Part shown: positions 23,628 to 36,830 of the stretch, one piece after another
Position numbering within the stretch: position 1 is the first letter of the stretch
Layout: the number at the start of each line of letters is the position of its first letter
NCBI RefSeq assembly: GCF_023375975.1
Contig: NW_026040045.1
Coordinates: forward strand, 940,501 to 1,004,500
Length of the DNA: 64,000 nt
Origin: Astyanax mexicanus
Taxonomy: Eukaryota; Chordata; Actinopteri; Characiformes; Acestrorhamphidae
Direction: 5' to 3'
Notes under the pieces: model-generated
What the model was told of the DNA's origin: nothing
The model's database searches: none
What the model saw: the letters and a program-made list of their open reading frames with translations, nothing else
Translations under genes and position numbers: made by a program

Positions 23628-26449
23628 AGGGGTTCGAGCACGTAGTGCTAGAAACCCTATTGTAATTGTTCTGATTATTATTATTATTATTATTCTTATT
23701 CTTTTTCTGCCATAGAAGTGATCGGGCAGAAGAAACCGTAAGGCCTACAGGGCTGAGACTTGGTCATATGGTAGTACTTCTCACCGCTACTCAGATTCAA
23801 AAGATGAGCCAAATCGGCCTCAAGGGGGCGCTATGGCGAAGGTCAACGCGTTAGGCCTCGTAACTGCCACGCCCTGATAGCTAGAGCAAAAATTCTTGCA
23901 TTATATGATTCCTTGGTTAATGGCAAATCAAAAAGGTCAATAGAACCACTAAGCTCCGCCCACTTAGATTTTTTGCTATTTAGCATAATATGCAAAACCT
24001 ACTTTTGAGAACTTGTCCTAGGGTCATTGACCAATCCTGTCATTTTTGGTGGCAAACAACTCAGCAGAGTCCCAACCTCAATAATTATCAAAAAAATTGT
24101 GAAATTTGTAAACAATATGGCCGCCATATGCAAATTAATCTTACCGTGGCACACCCAAATTTACTCTAACAGCTGTAACTTTTGAATGCTTAAACCTACA
24201 CTAATGCCACTTTAGACCTTTGATGCCAACATGATTCTGAGGTAGCCTGTCAATCTGTGTAGACATACGCCCCCAGGGGGCGGAGCCAAAGCTAAAAATC
24301 TGTTTCTCAGGAACCGTACAAGCTATGAAGCTCTCCTTTGGCATGTATCATCTATGGCCTATGTCCTAATGTTTTACAGAAGGAAAATTTGATATGCAAA
24401 TTTTTGCGATCGTTATTAGCCAATTAGATTCCAGCAAGCTTTTGACATGCTAAACAATGACCAATCAGGACGATACATATACCCTACATGTATCTCAGGG
24501 CCTTCTATCATCCATTAAAATATGGCGTTGATTGGCCTCAAGGGGGCGCTATAGCAGAAAATCAGTTATATCTAAAGGTACAAGTGGCCTAGGCTTGTTA
24601 TTCTTTTTTAGTTGTATACTTTGCTGTAGCCTTTACAACTTTGTAATTACATGTATTTACCAAAAATGCAAAGATTTTCATCAGTGGCCAAAAGAGTAAA
24701 AATTGCTCTTTTCGAACTTGTCTTTAAGTCCTTAATCAATCAAAATAACTTTGGTCTTGATGCAATCTTGAGACCATGTAGGTAAATAATTATCAAAAAA
24801 ATCTTGACAATTTAACTATTTGAGGCCCATAAACCTTGATCAAACATGTACGTGAAAGCCTTTTCAGAGTTATTTGGCCAAAACTCTGTCAAAGTTTTAA
24901 ACATGCCAAAACTGTTGAAGCTACTAATTAACAATGACATTTGAAGCACATTTGCCAAGTATGAGCCAAATAAGTCTTCAGTAGGCTCTACAGTGAAAAA
25001 ATAACTATTTTCAATTTATTCTATTTATCGCTATTTTCCAACCTAAATGGACAGAAGACAGGAACCTTTCACCCTATCAACACACAAATTTATACACATA
25101 TATAGACTGATAGTCTGATCTTGATTGCAAATTTTGAGCCAAATCAGATATTTTTTGCCTCTAATATGGCCAAAGAGCAACAGCCATTTTGTAGGCCATA
25201 AGCCTGTATTATCGCTTTTTTCAAACCTAAATGGTCAGAAGTCAGGAACCTTTGACCCTATCAACACACAAATTTACATACATGTATATACAGACCACTT
25301 GATCATGAATACCAATTTGGAGCCCAATCGGACTTTTCTTCTCTTTTTAATAAATAGAAACACACTGATAGGGAATGTTCTGTCTTACTTATAGAGTGAT
25401 AGATTTCCAGCAGGTTATATGTGGTCTCTTGCTGCGCTCTGGTGGTCATTTGGTGAAACAGCTACATTTGAATTATTCTAAATTAAAGCTCTGCTGAACT
25501 TATTTAATCTTTTTTGTCTTGCTTAATTGAACATATTTATCCTTCTTGGTCATGCTAGTCAGCCACCTGGGTCATTCTTATTTATGCTCCACCCACTTAA
25601 TTTTTTTTTAATTTGCATAATATGCAAAACCTACTTTTGAGATCTTGTCTTTGCCTCCTTGACCAATCATGACATGTTTGGTGTCAAACAGTTCAGCAGA
25701 GCTTACTCCTCAATAATTATTAAAAAAAATCTTTACATTTATAAACAATATGGCCGCCATATGCAAATTAGTTTTACCATGGTGGAGTAAAATGTCTTCT
25801 AACACTTATAACTTTGGAATGCTTAACCTGACATTAATACCACTTCAGTCCTTTGATCATTACATGATTCTCAGATACCCTGTCAGTTCAAGTAGACATA
25901 CACCCCCAGGGGGCAGAGCCAATGCTCAATAGCTGTTTCTCTACAACCATACAAGCTATCAAGGTCATCCTTGCCAATTATCATCTATGGCCCATGCACT
26001 AATGGTACACCAAATGAAAATTTGATATGGACACTTTTGTGGTCACTATTAGCCAATCACATTCCAGCAAGCTTTTGACAGGCAGAATGTTTATCAGGTC
26101 AAAACTTATACACTATATATGGGTTATTTATATGCCCTTTTTATGCCTTGTGTTTTTTGAATTTAAGAACTGAAGTTGTTTCACCAAATGCCCACTAGAG
26201 TGCAGCAAGACACCACATAAAACCTGATGAACACTACAGCTCAATTTATCAATGCTTTTCAACTAGTTTACTCACACCACTCATCTAGCATTGCCATTTT
26301 GGTCTTTATGGTCACGCTGGTTACCCAGCTTGATTATCCAGTTTGGTGATGACGGTCAACCAGCAACAGGTTTTAAGCCTAACTGGCCTCCAGGGGCCTC
26401 TTTGCCTGTGACGCTCGAACCCCGTAAATCGCCGCTTGCGGCTATATTT
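23628..26449 (+). mobile_element. Complete family A element, copy A3 (2.8 kb)
   Basis: The simplest complete copy: head at 23628, GTTCTGATT(ATT)n, body from 23694, 3' end at 26449. It is shorter than the other copies because it has two instead of three 180-bp units (near 25040 and 25225) and only a remnant of the CTGGTCAT minisatellite (about 26293-26370). It shares these 3' features and GCTACATTT near 25460 with the copy at the right edge (A9), which marks a subfamily. Its flanks are ATT on both sides, so it sits inside another element's (ATT)n. Confidence 0.88.
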
Positions 26450-26463
26450 ATTATTATTATTAT

Positions 26464-28556
26464 TCTTATTCTTTTTCTGCCATAGAAGTGATCGGGCAGA
26501 AGAAACCGTAAGGCCTACAGGGCTGAGACTTGGTCATATGGTAGTACTTCTCACCGCTACTCAGATTCAAAAGATGAGCCCGATCGACCTCAAGGGGGCG
26601 CTATGGCGAAGGTCAACGCGTTAGGCCTCGTAACTGCCACGCCCTGATAGCTAGAGCAAAAATTCTTGCACTATATGATTCCTTGGTTAATGGCAAATCA
26701 AAAAGGTCAATAGAACCACTAAGCTCCGCCCACTTAGATTTTTTGCTATTTAGCATAATATGCAAAACCTACTTTTGAGAACTTGTCCTAGGGTCATTGA
26801 CCAATCCTGTCATATTTGGTGTCAAACAACTCAGCAGAGTCCCAACCTCAATAATTTTCAAAAAAATTGTGAAATTTGTAAACAATATGGCCGCCATATG
26901 CAAATTAATCTTACCGTGGCACACCCAAATTTACTCTAACAGCTGTAACTTTTGAATGCTTAAACCTACACTAATGCCACTTTAGACCTTTGATGCCAAC
27001 ATGATTCTGAGGTAGCCCGTCAATCTGTGTAGACATACGCCCCCAGGGGGCGGAGCCAAAGCTAAAAATCTGTTTCTCAGGAACCGTACAAGCTATGAAG
27101 CTCTCCTTTGGCATGTATCATCTATGGCCTATGTCCTAATGTTTTACAGAAGGAAAATTTGATATGCAAATTTTTGCGATCGTTATTAGCCAATCAGTTT
27201 CCAGCAAGCTTTTGACATGCTAAACAATGACCAATCAGGACGATACTTATACCCTACATGTATCTCAGGGCCTTCTATCATCCATTAAAATATGGCGTTG
27301 ATTGGCCTCAAGGGGGCGCTATAGCAGAAAATCAGTTATATCTAAAGGTACAAGTGGCCTAGGCTTGTTATTCTTTTTTATTTGTATACTTTGCTGTAGC
27401 CTTTACAACTTTGTAATTACATGTATTTACCAAAAATGGAAAGATTTTCATCAGTGGCCAAAAGAGTAAAAATTGCTCTTTTCGAACTTGTCTTTAAGTC
27501 CTTAATCAATCAAAATAACTTTGGTCTTGATGCAATCTTGAGACCCTGTAGGTAAATAATTATCAAAAAAATCTTGACATTTTAACTATTTGAGGCCCAT
27601 AAACCTTGATCAAACATGTACGTGAAAGCCTTTTCAGAGTTATTTGGCCAAAACTCTGTCAAAGTTTAAAACATGCCAAAACTGTTGAAGCTACTAATTA
27701 ACAATGACATTTGAAGCACATTTGCCAAGTATGAGCCAAATAAGTCTTCAGTAGGCTCTACAGTGAAAAAATAACTATTTTCAATTTATTCTATTTATCG
27801 CTATTTTCCAACCTAAATGGACAGAAGACAGGAACCTTTCACCCTATCAACACACAAATTTATACACATATATAGACTGATAATCTGATCTTGATTGCAA
27901 ATTTTCAGCCAAATCGGACATGTTTTCCCTCTACAACGGCTGGAAAACTACAGCAATTTTGTAGGCCTCAAGCCTGTATTATCGCTTTTTTCAAACCTAA
28001 ATGGACATAAGTCAGGAACCTTTGACCCTATCGACACAGAAATTGACATACATATATAGACTGATATTGTGATCTTGATTGCAAATTTTGAGCCAAAACA
28101 GATATTTTTTGCCTCTAATATGGCCAAAGAGCAACAGCCATTTTGTAGGCCATAAGCCTGTATTATCACTTTTTTCAAACCTAAATGGTCAGAAGTCAGG
28201 AACCTTTGACCCTATCAACACACAAATTTACATACATGTATATACAGACCACTTGATCATGAGTACCAATTTGGAGCCCAATCGGACTTTTCTTCTCTTT
28301 TTAATAAATAGAAACACACTGATGGGGAATGTTCTGTCTTTCTGATAGAGTGATATAGTTCCAGCAGGTTATATGTGGTCTCTTGCTGCGCTCTGGTGGT
28401 CATTTGGTGAAACAGTTACAGGTGAATTATTCTTAATAAAAGCTCTGCTGAACTTATTCAATCTTGCTTGTCTTGCTAAATTGAACATATTTATCCTCCT
28501 TGTTCATGCTGGTCAGCCGCCTGGGTCATTCTTGTTTATGCTCCACCCACTTAATT
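26464..28556 (+). mobile_element. Family A body, copy A4, 3' part missing
   Basis: Body starts CTTATTCTTTTTCTGCC and follows the family A order through the three 180-bp units (near 27808, 27992 and 28178). It stops at CTCCACCCACTTAATT, where every other copy continues with a T-run and GCATAATATGCAAAAC. At 28557 a new family A head begins. The cut lies right after TT, with no duplicated bases visible. The missing remainder of A4 is not found anywhere later in the window. Confidence 0.85.
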
Positions 28557-28623
28557 AGGGGTTCGAGCACGTAGTGCTAGAAACCCTATTGTAATTGTTC
28601 TGATTATTATTATTATTATTATT
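28557..28623 (+). mobile_element. Family A head inserted into copy A4
   Basis: AGGGGTTCGAGCACG head followed by its linker and (ATT)n. It is inserted outside any microsatellite, in ACTTAATT of the A4 body, so the target is clearly a TT site. Two family C heads are nested in its (ATT)n. Confidence 0.88.
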
Positions 28624-28735
28624 AAGTTGGCTTGTCAAAGCCAACTTACTGTTCTTCTTATTCTTCTTATTATTATTATTATTATTATTATTAAGTTGGC
28701 TTGTCAAAGCCAACTTACTGTTCTTCTTATTCTTC

Positions 28736-28776
<41 letters not shown>
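28624..28776 (+). mobile_element. Two stacked family C heads, GTCA type
   Basis: Heads at 28624 and 28693. Each has AAGTTGGCTTGTCAAAGCCA ACTT, a 10-bp perfect stem (AAGTTGGCTT/AAGCCAACTT) with loop GTCA, followed by ACTGTTCTTCTTATTCTTCT and (ATT)n. The loop type matches the tails at 30293 and 38561 (TTTGACAAGCCAACTT). Confidence 0.87.
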
Positions 28777-28777
<1 letters not shown>

Positions 28778-30336
28778 TACGCTAAAATTTCTCAACGCTA
28801 CTCCTCCTACAGTTTTCGAGCTAGAACCACCAAACTTCACAGGATGGTAGAACCCATAGCCACTTAAGTTGCTTGTGCTTTTCTAAGCGATCGGAGAACC
28901 AGGGTTCTAGCACGGTTCCGTCAAAGTCACTTTTTTCCCCATAGACTTCCATTCACACTTTTTTCAAACTGCTGTAAAAGTCACAATTTTCAAGCTAGAA
29001 CCACGAAATTCACAAGACCTACAGAACTTGCAGAGACGTTTCAGACGATATGCTGATCTCACCGATACGATTTACGGTTTTCGTAAAATTATCGTACGAA
29101 CTTTCCCCATAGGAATGAATGGGCGGAATGTTGGCCATCTCACACACACCAGCCGATCCTGCGCACGGCCCCCCTCTCTGCCCTGCTCCTCAGTACTGTA
29201 TCTGTATGGAGAAGATACTGCTGAACACAACCCACACCAGAACCAATACAACACTACACACCCCACACCACACACCCCACACCACACACACGCACACACC
29301 ACACATACACCACACCACACACACTTCAAACCACACATACCCCACACCACACACACACCCCACACTTCACACCTCACACCACACACACTCCACACACTCA
29401 CCACACGACACACAGTCCACTCCCCACACTCACTCCACACCACACATACTCCACACCACACAAACTCCACAGTCCACACCACACACCCACCCCACACCAC
29501 ACACACTCCACACCACACACACACTCCACAGCTCACATACCTCACACCACGCACACTCCACCCCAAACATACCACACCACACAAACCCCACACCACACAC
29601 ACTTTAAACCACACACACTCCACAGCTCACATACCCCACACCACACACACTCCACCCCACACATACCACACACAACACCACACACTCCACACCACACATA
29701 CCCCACACCACACACACTTTAAACCACACACACTCTCGATAGCTCATATACCCCACACCACACACACTTCACCCCACACATACCCCACACCACACACACT
29801 CCATACCACACACACACTCCACAGCTCACATACCTCACACCACGCACACTCCACCCCAAACATACCACACACTTCACACCCCACACCACACATACCCCAC
29901 ACTCTCCATACCACATACACACTCCACAGCTCACATACCCCACACCATACACACTCCACCCCACACACACTTCACACCACACATACCCCACACCACACAC
30001 ACTCCACACCTGACACAAACCCCACACTCCACCACACATACACCACACCACACACACTCCACACCACACATACTCCACACACCACACCACACTCTCTACA
30101 CACCACACCACACACACTCCACAACACACACACTCCACACCTGATACACACAACTCACCCCACACTCCACCACACATACACCACACTCCACACCACATTC
30201 CAAACACACCACACCAAACACACTCCACAACCCACTCCACACCCCACACACTCCACACCACACACACACTACACAACTTAGTAACTATTTGACAAGCCAA
30301 CTTAAAGTTCGTTCACGAACTTTGCCTTTTCTAGTT
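28777..30336 (+). mobile_element. Family C body C1 with CACAC-rich array, GTCA-type tail
   Basis: Starts CTACGCTAAAATTTCTCAAC then GCTACTCCTCCTACAG. The core of about 450 bp contains ACGGTTTTCGTAAAATTATC and CCCCATAGGAATGAATGGG. An approximately 1-kb CCACACCACACACACTCCAC-type array (about 29225-30275) follows. The 3' end is TTTGACAAGCCAACTT, hairpin AAAGTTCGTTCACGAACTTT (30304-30323), GCCTTTTCTAGTT. The tail is the exact inverse of the GTCA head. A 417-codon frame on the plus strand and Val/Cys-rich frames on the minus strand are products of the CA array. Positions 28777-30336 recur identically, as far as I checked, 8268 bp downstream as C4. Confidence 0.86.
29225..30275. repeat. CACAC/CCACACC-rich array inside C1
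   Basis: Irregular array of ACCACACACACTCCACACC and CCCCACACCACACAC units with phrases CAGCTCACATAC. The same array, with the same irregularities, lies at about 37493-38543 in C4. Confidence 0.95.
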
Positions 30337-30914
30337 ATTAAGTTGGCTTGGAAAAGCCAACTTATTGTTCTTCGTAATCTTCTTATTCTACTTATTATTA
30401 TTATTATTATTATTCTCGCAACAAAATTTAAAACACTACTCCTCCTACAGCTTTTGACGTAGAATCACGAAATTTTGCAGTATCGTAGAACCTATACCCG
30501 ATTAGGTTGCTTGTGCTTTTTGAAGCGATACATCGTACGGTTTTCGTAAAAACTTCGTAAACGTACGCATTTTTTTCCCATAGGAATGAATGGGGCGAAA
30601 TTTCAAACGTCCGTAACCGCCACAATTTTTGACATACAAATACAAAAATCGGACGGTCTATAGACCTTACCGCGTTCTTTCCGAAAATGTAAACGTTTTG
30701 ACGATACGTCATACGGTTTTCGTACAATTGTCGTACGAATTTTTCCCATAGAAATGAATGGGGGGCCCAGAGTTCCATCTCACACACGAGCAGCACTGCG
30801 CACGGAACCCCTTCTCTCCCCTGCTCCTCCAGTACTGTGAGTGTATGGAGGAGCTGCTGTATGGAGCAGCTATCAGTCAAAAGTTTGGACACCCCGGCAC
30901 CCCAGCCAGGGTTT

Positions 30915-32390
30915 AGCAACCACCTATTAACTGCTTAGCAACCACCTGGAAAACGTTAGCAACTGCCTAGCAACCACTTAGCAACACCTTAGCAACCACC
31001 TGGAAAACGTTAGCAACTGCCTAGCAACCACTTAGCAACAACTTAGCAACCACTTTAGAAATTATAGCAACTGCCTAGCAACCAGTTAGCAACCACTTAG
31101 CAAACACCTGGAAAACGTTAGCAACTGCCTAGCAACCACTTAGCAACACCTTAACAACCACTAGGAAAACGTTAGCAACCACTTAGCAACCACCTTAGAA
31201 ACGATAGCAACTGCCTAGCAACCACTTTAGAAATGATAGCAACAGCCTAGCAACCACTTACCAACACCTTAGCAACCATTAGGAAAACGTTAGCAACTGC
31301 CTAGCAACCACTTAGCAACCACTTTAGAAATAATAGCAACTGCCTAACAACCACCTAGCAACACCTTAGCAACCACCCCAGATACCATAGCAACACCTTA
31401 GCAACCACCTAGCAACCACCCCGGTTACCATAGCAACACCTTAGCAACCACCTAGCAATACCTTAGCAACCACCTAGCAACCACTTAGCAACCACCTAGC
31501 AACCACCTAGCAACACCTTAGCAACCACCCAAGATACCATAGCAACACCTTAGCAACCACCTAGCAACACCTTAGCAACCACCTAGCAACCACCTAGCAA
31601 CACCTTAGCAACCACCCCGGATACCATAGCAACACCTTAGCAACCACCTAGCAACACCGTAGCAACCACCCCAGATACCATAGCAACACCTTAGCAACCG
31701 CATAGCAACACCTTAGCAACCACCTAGCAACATCTTAGCAACCACCCCGGATACCATAGCAACACCTTAGCAACCACCTAGCAACCAACTAGAAACACCT
31801 TAGCAACCACCCCAGATACTATAGCAACACCTTAGCAACCACCTAGCAACATCTTAGCAACCACCCTGGATACCATAGCAACACCTTAGCAACCACCTAG
31901 CAACCACCTAGAAACACCTTAGCAACCACCCCAGATACCATAGAAACACCTTAGCAACCACCTAGCAACATCTTAGCAACCACCCCGGATACCATAGCAA
32001 CACCTTAGCAACCACCTAGCAACCACTTAGAAACACCTTAGCAACCACCCCAGATACCATAGCAACACCTTAGCAACCACCTAGCAACACCCTAGCAACC
32101 ACCTAGCGACACCTTAGCAACCACCCCGGATACCATAGCAACACCCTAGCAACCACGTAGCAACATCTTAGCAACCACCCCAGATACCATAGCAACACCT
32201 TAGCAACAACCTAGCAACACCCTAGCAACCACCTAGCAACACCTTAGCAACTACCTGGTATATGTTAGCAATTGCCTAGCAACCAGTTAGCAATAGCTTA
32301 GCAACCATCTGGAAAACATTAGCAACTGCCTAGCAACAGCTTAGCAACCTTTTCAGAAATGATAGCAACTGCCTAGCAACACATTAGCAA
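30915..32390. repeat. TAGCAACC minisatellite inside C2
   Basis: Degenerate 10-12-bp units TAGCAACCACC, TAGCAACACCT and TAGCAACTGCC, with regular insertions GGATACCATAGCAACACC. Part of the family C body. Confidence 0.95.
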
Positions 32391-32399
32391 TCAAAAGTT

Positions 32400-32690
32400 T
32401 AACCAAAAGTTTTACGATTTCAGCATTTAAACAAGCGTTTTTAGATTTCAGCGTTTAACCAAACGTTTTTAGAATTTAGCGTTTAACAAAACGTTTTTAG
32501 ATTTCAGCGTTTAATCAAACGTTTTTAGATTTCAGCGTTTAACCAAATGTTTTTAGATTTCAGCGTTTAACCAAACGTTTTTAGATTTCAGCATTTAATC
32601 AAACGTTTTTAGATTTTAGCGTTTAACCAAATGTTTTTAGATTTCAGCATTTAACCAAATGTTTTTAGATTTCAGCGTTTTTAGCATTTA
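32400..32690. repeat. 28-bp tandem array before the C2 tail
   Basis: About ten units of CGTTTTTAGATTTCAGCGTT plus TAACCAAA, with C/T and A/G variants. Equivalent arrays of different length precede the tails of C5 (about 40690-40800) and C6 (about 43970-44230), and a single-unit remnant precedes that of C3 (about 36850). Confidence 0.92.
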
Positions 32691-33377
32691 GCGTTTAGCC
32701 AAAAGTTAACAGCATGTCAATGACTCTTCACACTCTTCAGACGGAAAAAGCTTAGCAACCATTTTAACTTTTTAACGTTATTAGCGTTCTTTTCCAAGCC
32801 AACTTAAAGTTCGTTCACGAACTTTACCTTTTCTAGTTATTATTATTCTTACGCCTTTTTTTCTGTACGCTACTCCTCCTAGAGCTTTCAACGTAGAATC
32901 ACGAAACTTTCACGGATCGTAGGACCTATGCCAACTTAGCGTGCTTGTGCTTTTTGGAGCGATTTATCGTACGGTTTTCGTAAAAACTTCGTAAACGTAC
33001 GCATTTTTTCCCCATAGGAATGAATGGGGCGAAATTTTAAACGTCCGTAACCGCCACAATTTTTGAGATACGAAGACCAAATTTGGCGAGCTTATAGATC
33101 TTACCGAGATCTTTAAATTAATAGCAGGTTGCGAAGCGATACGACGTACGGTTTTCGTACAATTTTCGTACGAAGTTTTCCCATAGAAATGAATGGGGGG
33201 CCCAGAGTTCCATCTCGCACACGAGCAGCTCTGCGCACGGAACCCCTTCTCTCCCCTGCTCCTCCAGTACTGTGAGTGTATGGAGGAGCTGCTGTATGGA
33301 GCAGCTATCAGTCAAAAGTTTGGACACCCCGGCACCCCAGCCAGGGTTTAGCAACCACCTATTAACTGCTTAGAAAC

Positions 33378-34835
33378 CACTCTCTCTTTCTCACTCTCTC
33401 TTTCGCTCTCTACTTCTCTAATTCTCACTCTCTTTCCCACTCTCTCTCTATTTCTATATTTCTCACTCTTTCTTTTGCTCTCTACTTCTCTACTTCTCAC
33501 TCTCTCTTTTGCTCTCTACTTCTCTATTTCTCACTCTCTTTTGCTCTCTACTCCTCTATTTCTCACTCTTTCTCACTCTCTCTCTACATCTCTATTTCTC
33601 ACTCTATTTCTCACTCTCTCTCTACTTCTCTATCTCACTCTCTCTTTCTCACTCTCTACGTCTCTATTTCTCACTCTCTCTCTACTTCTCTATCTCACTC
33701 TCTCTTTCTCACTCTCTCTCTACTTCTCTAATTCTCACTCTATCTTTCCCACTCTCTCTCTACTTCTCTATTTCTCACTCTCTCTTTTGCTCTCTACTTC
33801 TCTATTTCTCACTCTTTCTTTTGCTCTCTACTTCTCTACTTCTCACTCTCTCGTTTGCTCTCTACTTCTCTGTCTCACTCTCTCTTTTGCTCTCTACTTC
33901 TCACTCTCTCTTTTGCTCTCTACTTCTCTATTTCTTACTCTCTCTCTACGTCTCTATTTCTCACTCTCTCTCTACTTCTCTATTTCTCACTCTCTCTTTC
34001 TCACTCTTTTCTACGTCTCTATTTCTCACTCTCTCTACTTCTCTATTTCTCACTCTTTCTCACTCTCTCTCTATGTCTCTATTTCTCACTCTCTCTCTAC
34101 GTCTCTATTTCTCACTCTCTCTTTCTCACTCTCTCTCTATGTCTCTATTTCTCACTCTCTCTCTCTACTTCTATATTTCTCACTCTCTCTACTTCTATAT
34201 TTCTCACTCTCTTTTTCACTCTCTCTCTACGTCTCTATTTCTCACTCTCTCTCTACTTCTCTATTTCTCACTCTCTTTCTCACTCTCTACATCTCTATTT
34301 CTCACTCTCTCTACTTCTCTATTTCTCACTCTCTCTTTCTCACTCTCTCTCTACTTCTCTATTTCTCACTCTCTCTCTCTGCTTCTCTATTTCTCACTCT
34401 CTTTTGCTCTTTTCTTCTCTATTTCTCACACTCTCTTTCTCACTCTCTCTCTACTTCTCTATTTCTCACTCTCTCTTTCTCACTCTCTCTACTTTTCTGT
34501 CTCTTTCTTTCTACTTTTCTATTTCTCTATTTCTCTCTTACTCTCTCTTTATTTCTCGCTCTTCTCTCTACTTCTCTTTCACTCTACTTTTCTGTCTTGC
34601 TTTCTCTTTCTATCTATCTCTCTACTATATCCTCTTTCTTTCTCTACTTCTTTATTTCTCGATCTCTCTTTATCCCTAATTCTCTTTCTCTCGCTCATTA
34701 TTTCTCTCTACTTGTCACTCTTTTTCTCACATTCTCTGGTGTTCTTTATCTACTTCTCACGCTGATTTTCTCTCTACTTCTCTATTTCAGGCTCTCCCTT
34801 TTTCTGTACTTCTACATTTAACACTCTTTCTTTTT
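33378..34835. repeat. CT-rich array (TCTCACTCTCTCTACTTCTC) inside C3
   Basis: Pyrimidine-rich array of about 1.46 kb with units such as TCTCTATTTCTCACTCTCTC and CTTTTGCTCTCTACTTC. It begins within a TAGAAACCAC unit and ends before CAACTGCCTAGCAACCAG, so it is embedded in the TAGCAACC array. Found only in this C copy. Confidence 0.93.
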
Positions 34836-34840
34836 ATCTA

Positions 34841-36830
34841 CAACTGCCTAGCAACCAGTTAGATACACCTTAGCAACCACCTGGAAAACATTAGCAACTG
34901 CCTAGCAACCACTTAGCAACCATGTGTAATACATTAGCAACTGCCTAGCAACCAGATAGCAACACCTTAGCAACCACCTGGAAAACGTTAGCAACTGCCT
35001 AGCAACTGCTTAGCAACCACTTTAGAAATGGTAGCAACTGCCTAGCGACCAGTTAGATACACCTAGCAACACCTTAGCAACCACCCCAGATACCATAGCA
35101 ACATCTTAGCAACCACCCAAGACACCATAGCAACACCTTAGCAACCGCCTAGCAACACCTTAGCAACCACCTAGCAACACCTTAGCAACCACCCCGGATA
35201 CCATAGCAACACCTTAGCAACCACCTAGCAACACCTTAGCAACCACCCTGGATACCATAGCAACACCTTAGCAACCACCTAGCAAAACCTTAGCAACCAC
35301 CTAGCAACACCCTAGCAACCACCTAGCAACACCTTAGCAACCACCTAGCAACACCTTAGCAACCACCCCGGATACCATAGCAACACCTTAGCAACCACCT
35401 AGCAACACCTTAGCAACCACCTAGCAATACCTTAGCAACCACCCTGGATACCAAATCAACACCTTAGCAACCACCTAGCAACACCCTAGCAACCACCTAG
35501 CAACACCTTAGCAACCACCCTGGATACCATAGCAACACCTTAGCAACCACCTAGCAACACCTTAGCAACCACCCCGGATACCATAGCAACACCATAGCAA
35601 CCACCTAGCAACACCTTAGCAACCACCTAGCAACACCTTAGCAACCACCCTGGATACCATAGCAACCGCCTAGCAACACCCTAGCAACCACCTAGCAACA
35701 CCTTAGCAACCACCCTGGATACCATAGCAACACCTTAGCAACCACCTAGCAACACCTTAGCAACCAACCCGGATACCATAGCAACACCTTAGCAACCACC
35801 TAGCAACACCTTAGCAACCACCCCGGATACCATAGCAACACCTTAGCAACCACCTAGCAACACCTTAGCAACCACCCTGGATACCATAGCAACACCTTAG
35901 CAACCACCTAGCAAAACCTTAGCAACCACCTAGCAACACCCTAGCAACCACCTAGCAACACCTTAGCAACCACCTTGCAACCACCTAGCAACACCTTAGC
36001 AACCACCCCGGATACCATAGCAACACCTTAGCAACCACCTAGCAACACCTTAGCAACCACCTAGCAATACCTTAGCAACCACCCTGGATACCAAATCAAC
36101 ACCTTAGCAACCACCTAGCAACACCCTAGCAACCACCTAGCAACCACCTAGCAACACCTTAGCAACCACCCTGGATACCATAGCAACACCTTAGCAACCA
36201 CCTAGCAACACCTTAGCAACCACCCCGGATACCATAGCAACACCATAGCAACCACCTAGCAACACCTTAGCAACCACCTAGCAACACCTTAGCAACCACC
36301 CTGGATACCATAGCAACCGCCTAGCAACACCCTAGCAACCACCTAGCAACACCTTAGCAACCACCCTGGATACCATAGCAACACCTTAGCAACCACCTAG
36401 CAACACCTTAGCAACCAACCCGGATACCATAGCAACACCTTAGCAACCTCCCCGGATCCCATAGCAACACCTTAGCAACCACCTAGCAACCCTCTAGCAA
36501 CCACCTAGCAACACCTTAGCAACCACCCCAGATACCATAGCAACACCTTAGCAACCACCTAGCAACACCTTAGCAACCACCCCAGATACCATAGCAACCA
36601 GTTAGCAACCACCTGGAAAATATTAGAAACTGCCTAATAACCACTTAAAAACCATTTGGAATACGTTAGGAATTGCCTAGCAACAAGTTAGCAACAGCTT
36701 AGCAACCACCTGGAATATGTTCGCAACTGCCTAGCAACCAATTAGCAAGCACTAAGCAACGATGTGGACTACATTAGCAACTGCCTAGCAACTACCTAGC
36801 AACCACTTAGCAACACTTTACTTTATAAGA
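34841..36830. repeat. TAGCAACC minisatellite inside C3 with a 640-bp higher-order duplication
   Basis: Same unit type as in C2. The stretch with CCAAATCAACACC and ACACCATAGCAACC recurs (35451/36091 and 35591/36242), giving a 640-651-bp duplicated block that differs by one extra 11-bp unit. Confidence 0.93.

Larger units (their letters stand above)
30340..32838 (+). mobile_element. Complete family C element C2 with TAGCAACC array, GGAA type
   Basis: Head AAGTTGGCTTGGAAAAGCCA ACTT at 30340 (loop GGAA), (ATT)n, body from about 30415. The core carries CGTACGGTTTTCGTAAAAAC and CCCATAGAAATGAATGGGG, then AGTACTGTGAGTGTATGGAG. From about 30915 to 32390 runs a TAGCAACCACCT/TAGCAACACCT minisatellite. 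From about 32400 to 32690 follows a 28-bp array (GTTTTTAGATTTCAGCGTTT AACCAAAC). The tail is TTTTCCAAGCCAACTT, matching the GGAA head, then a hairpin and the end at 32838. A 163-codon minus-strand frame in the core is not considered a gene. Confidence 0.87.

Noticed and set aside
29028..30281. 417-codon His/Thr/Pro-rich frame and its identical copy at 37296-38549
   Set aside because: It spans the CACAC array of a family C element; composition is dictated by the repeat.
30880..30900. CAGTCAAAAGTTTGGACACC as the end of a Tc1-type element inside family C
   Set aside because: The phrase resembles the end of common fish Tc1-like repeats, but there is no partner inverted end and it is part of the conserved C core in all copies.
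30428..30919. 163-codon minus-strand frame in the family C core, with partial relatives near 33118, 38956 and 41184
   Set aside because: Frames in the different copies shift and end at different places, and the repeated PHSFLWE phrase comes from a duplicated DNA motif; no known domain and no Rep or helicase motif.
33475..34821. Ser/Leu/Phe-rich frames up to 448 codons that look like membrane proteins
   Set aside because: All three plus frames are open because TCTCACTCTCTC-type DNA lacks stops; simple repeat.
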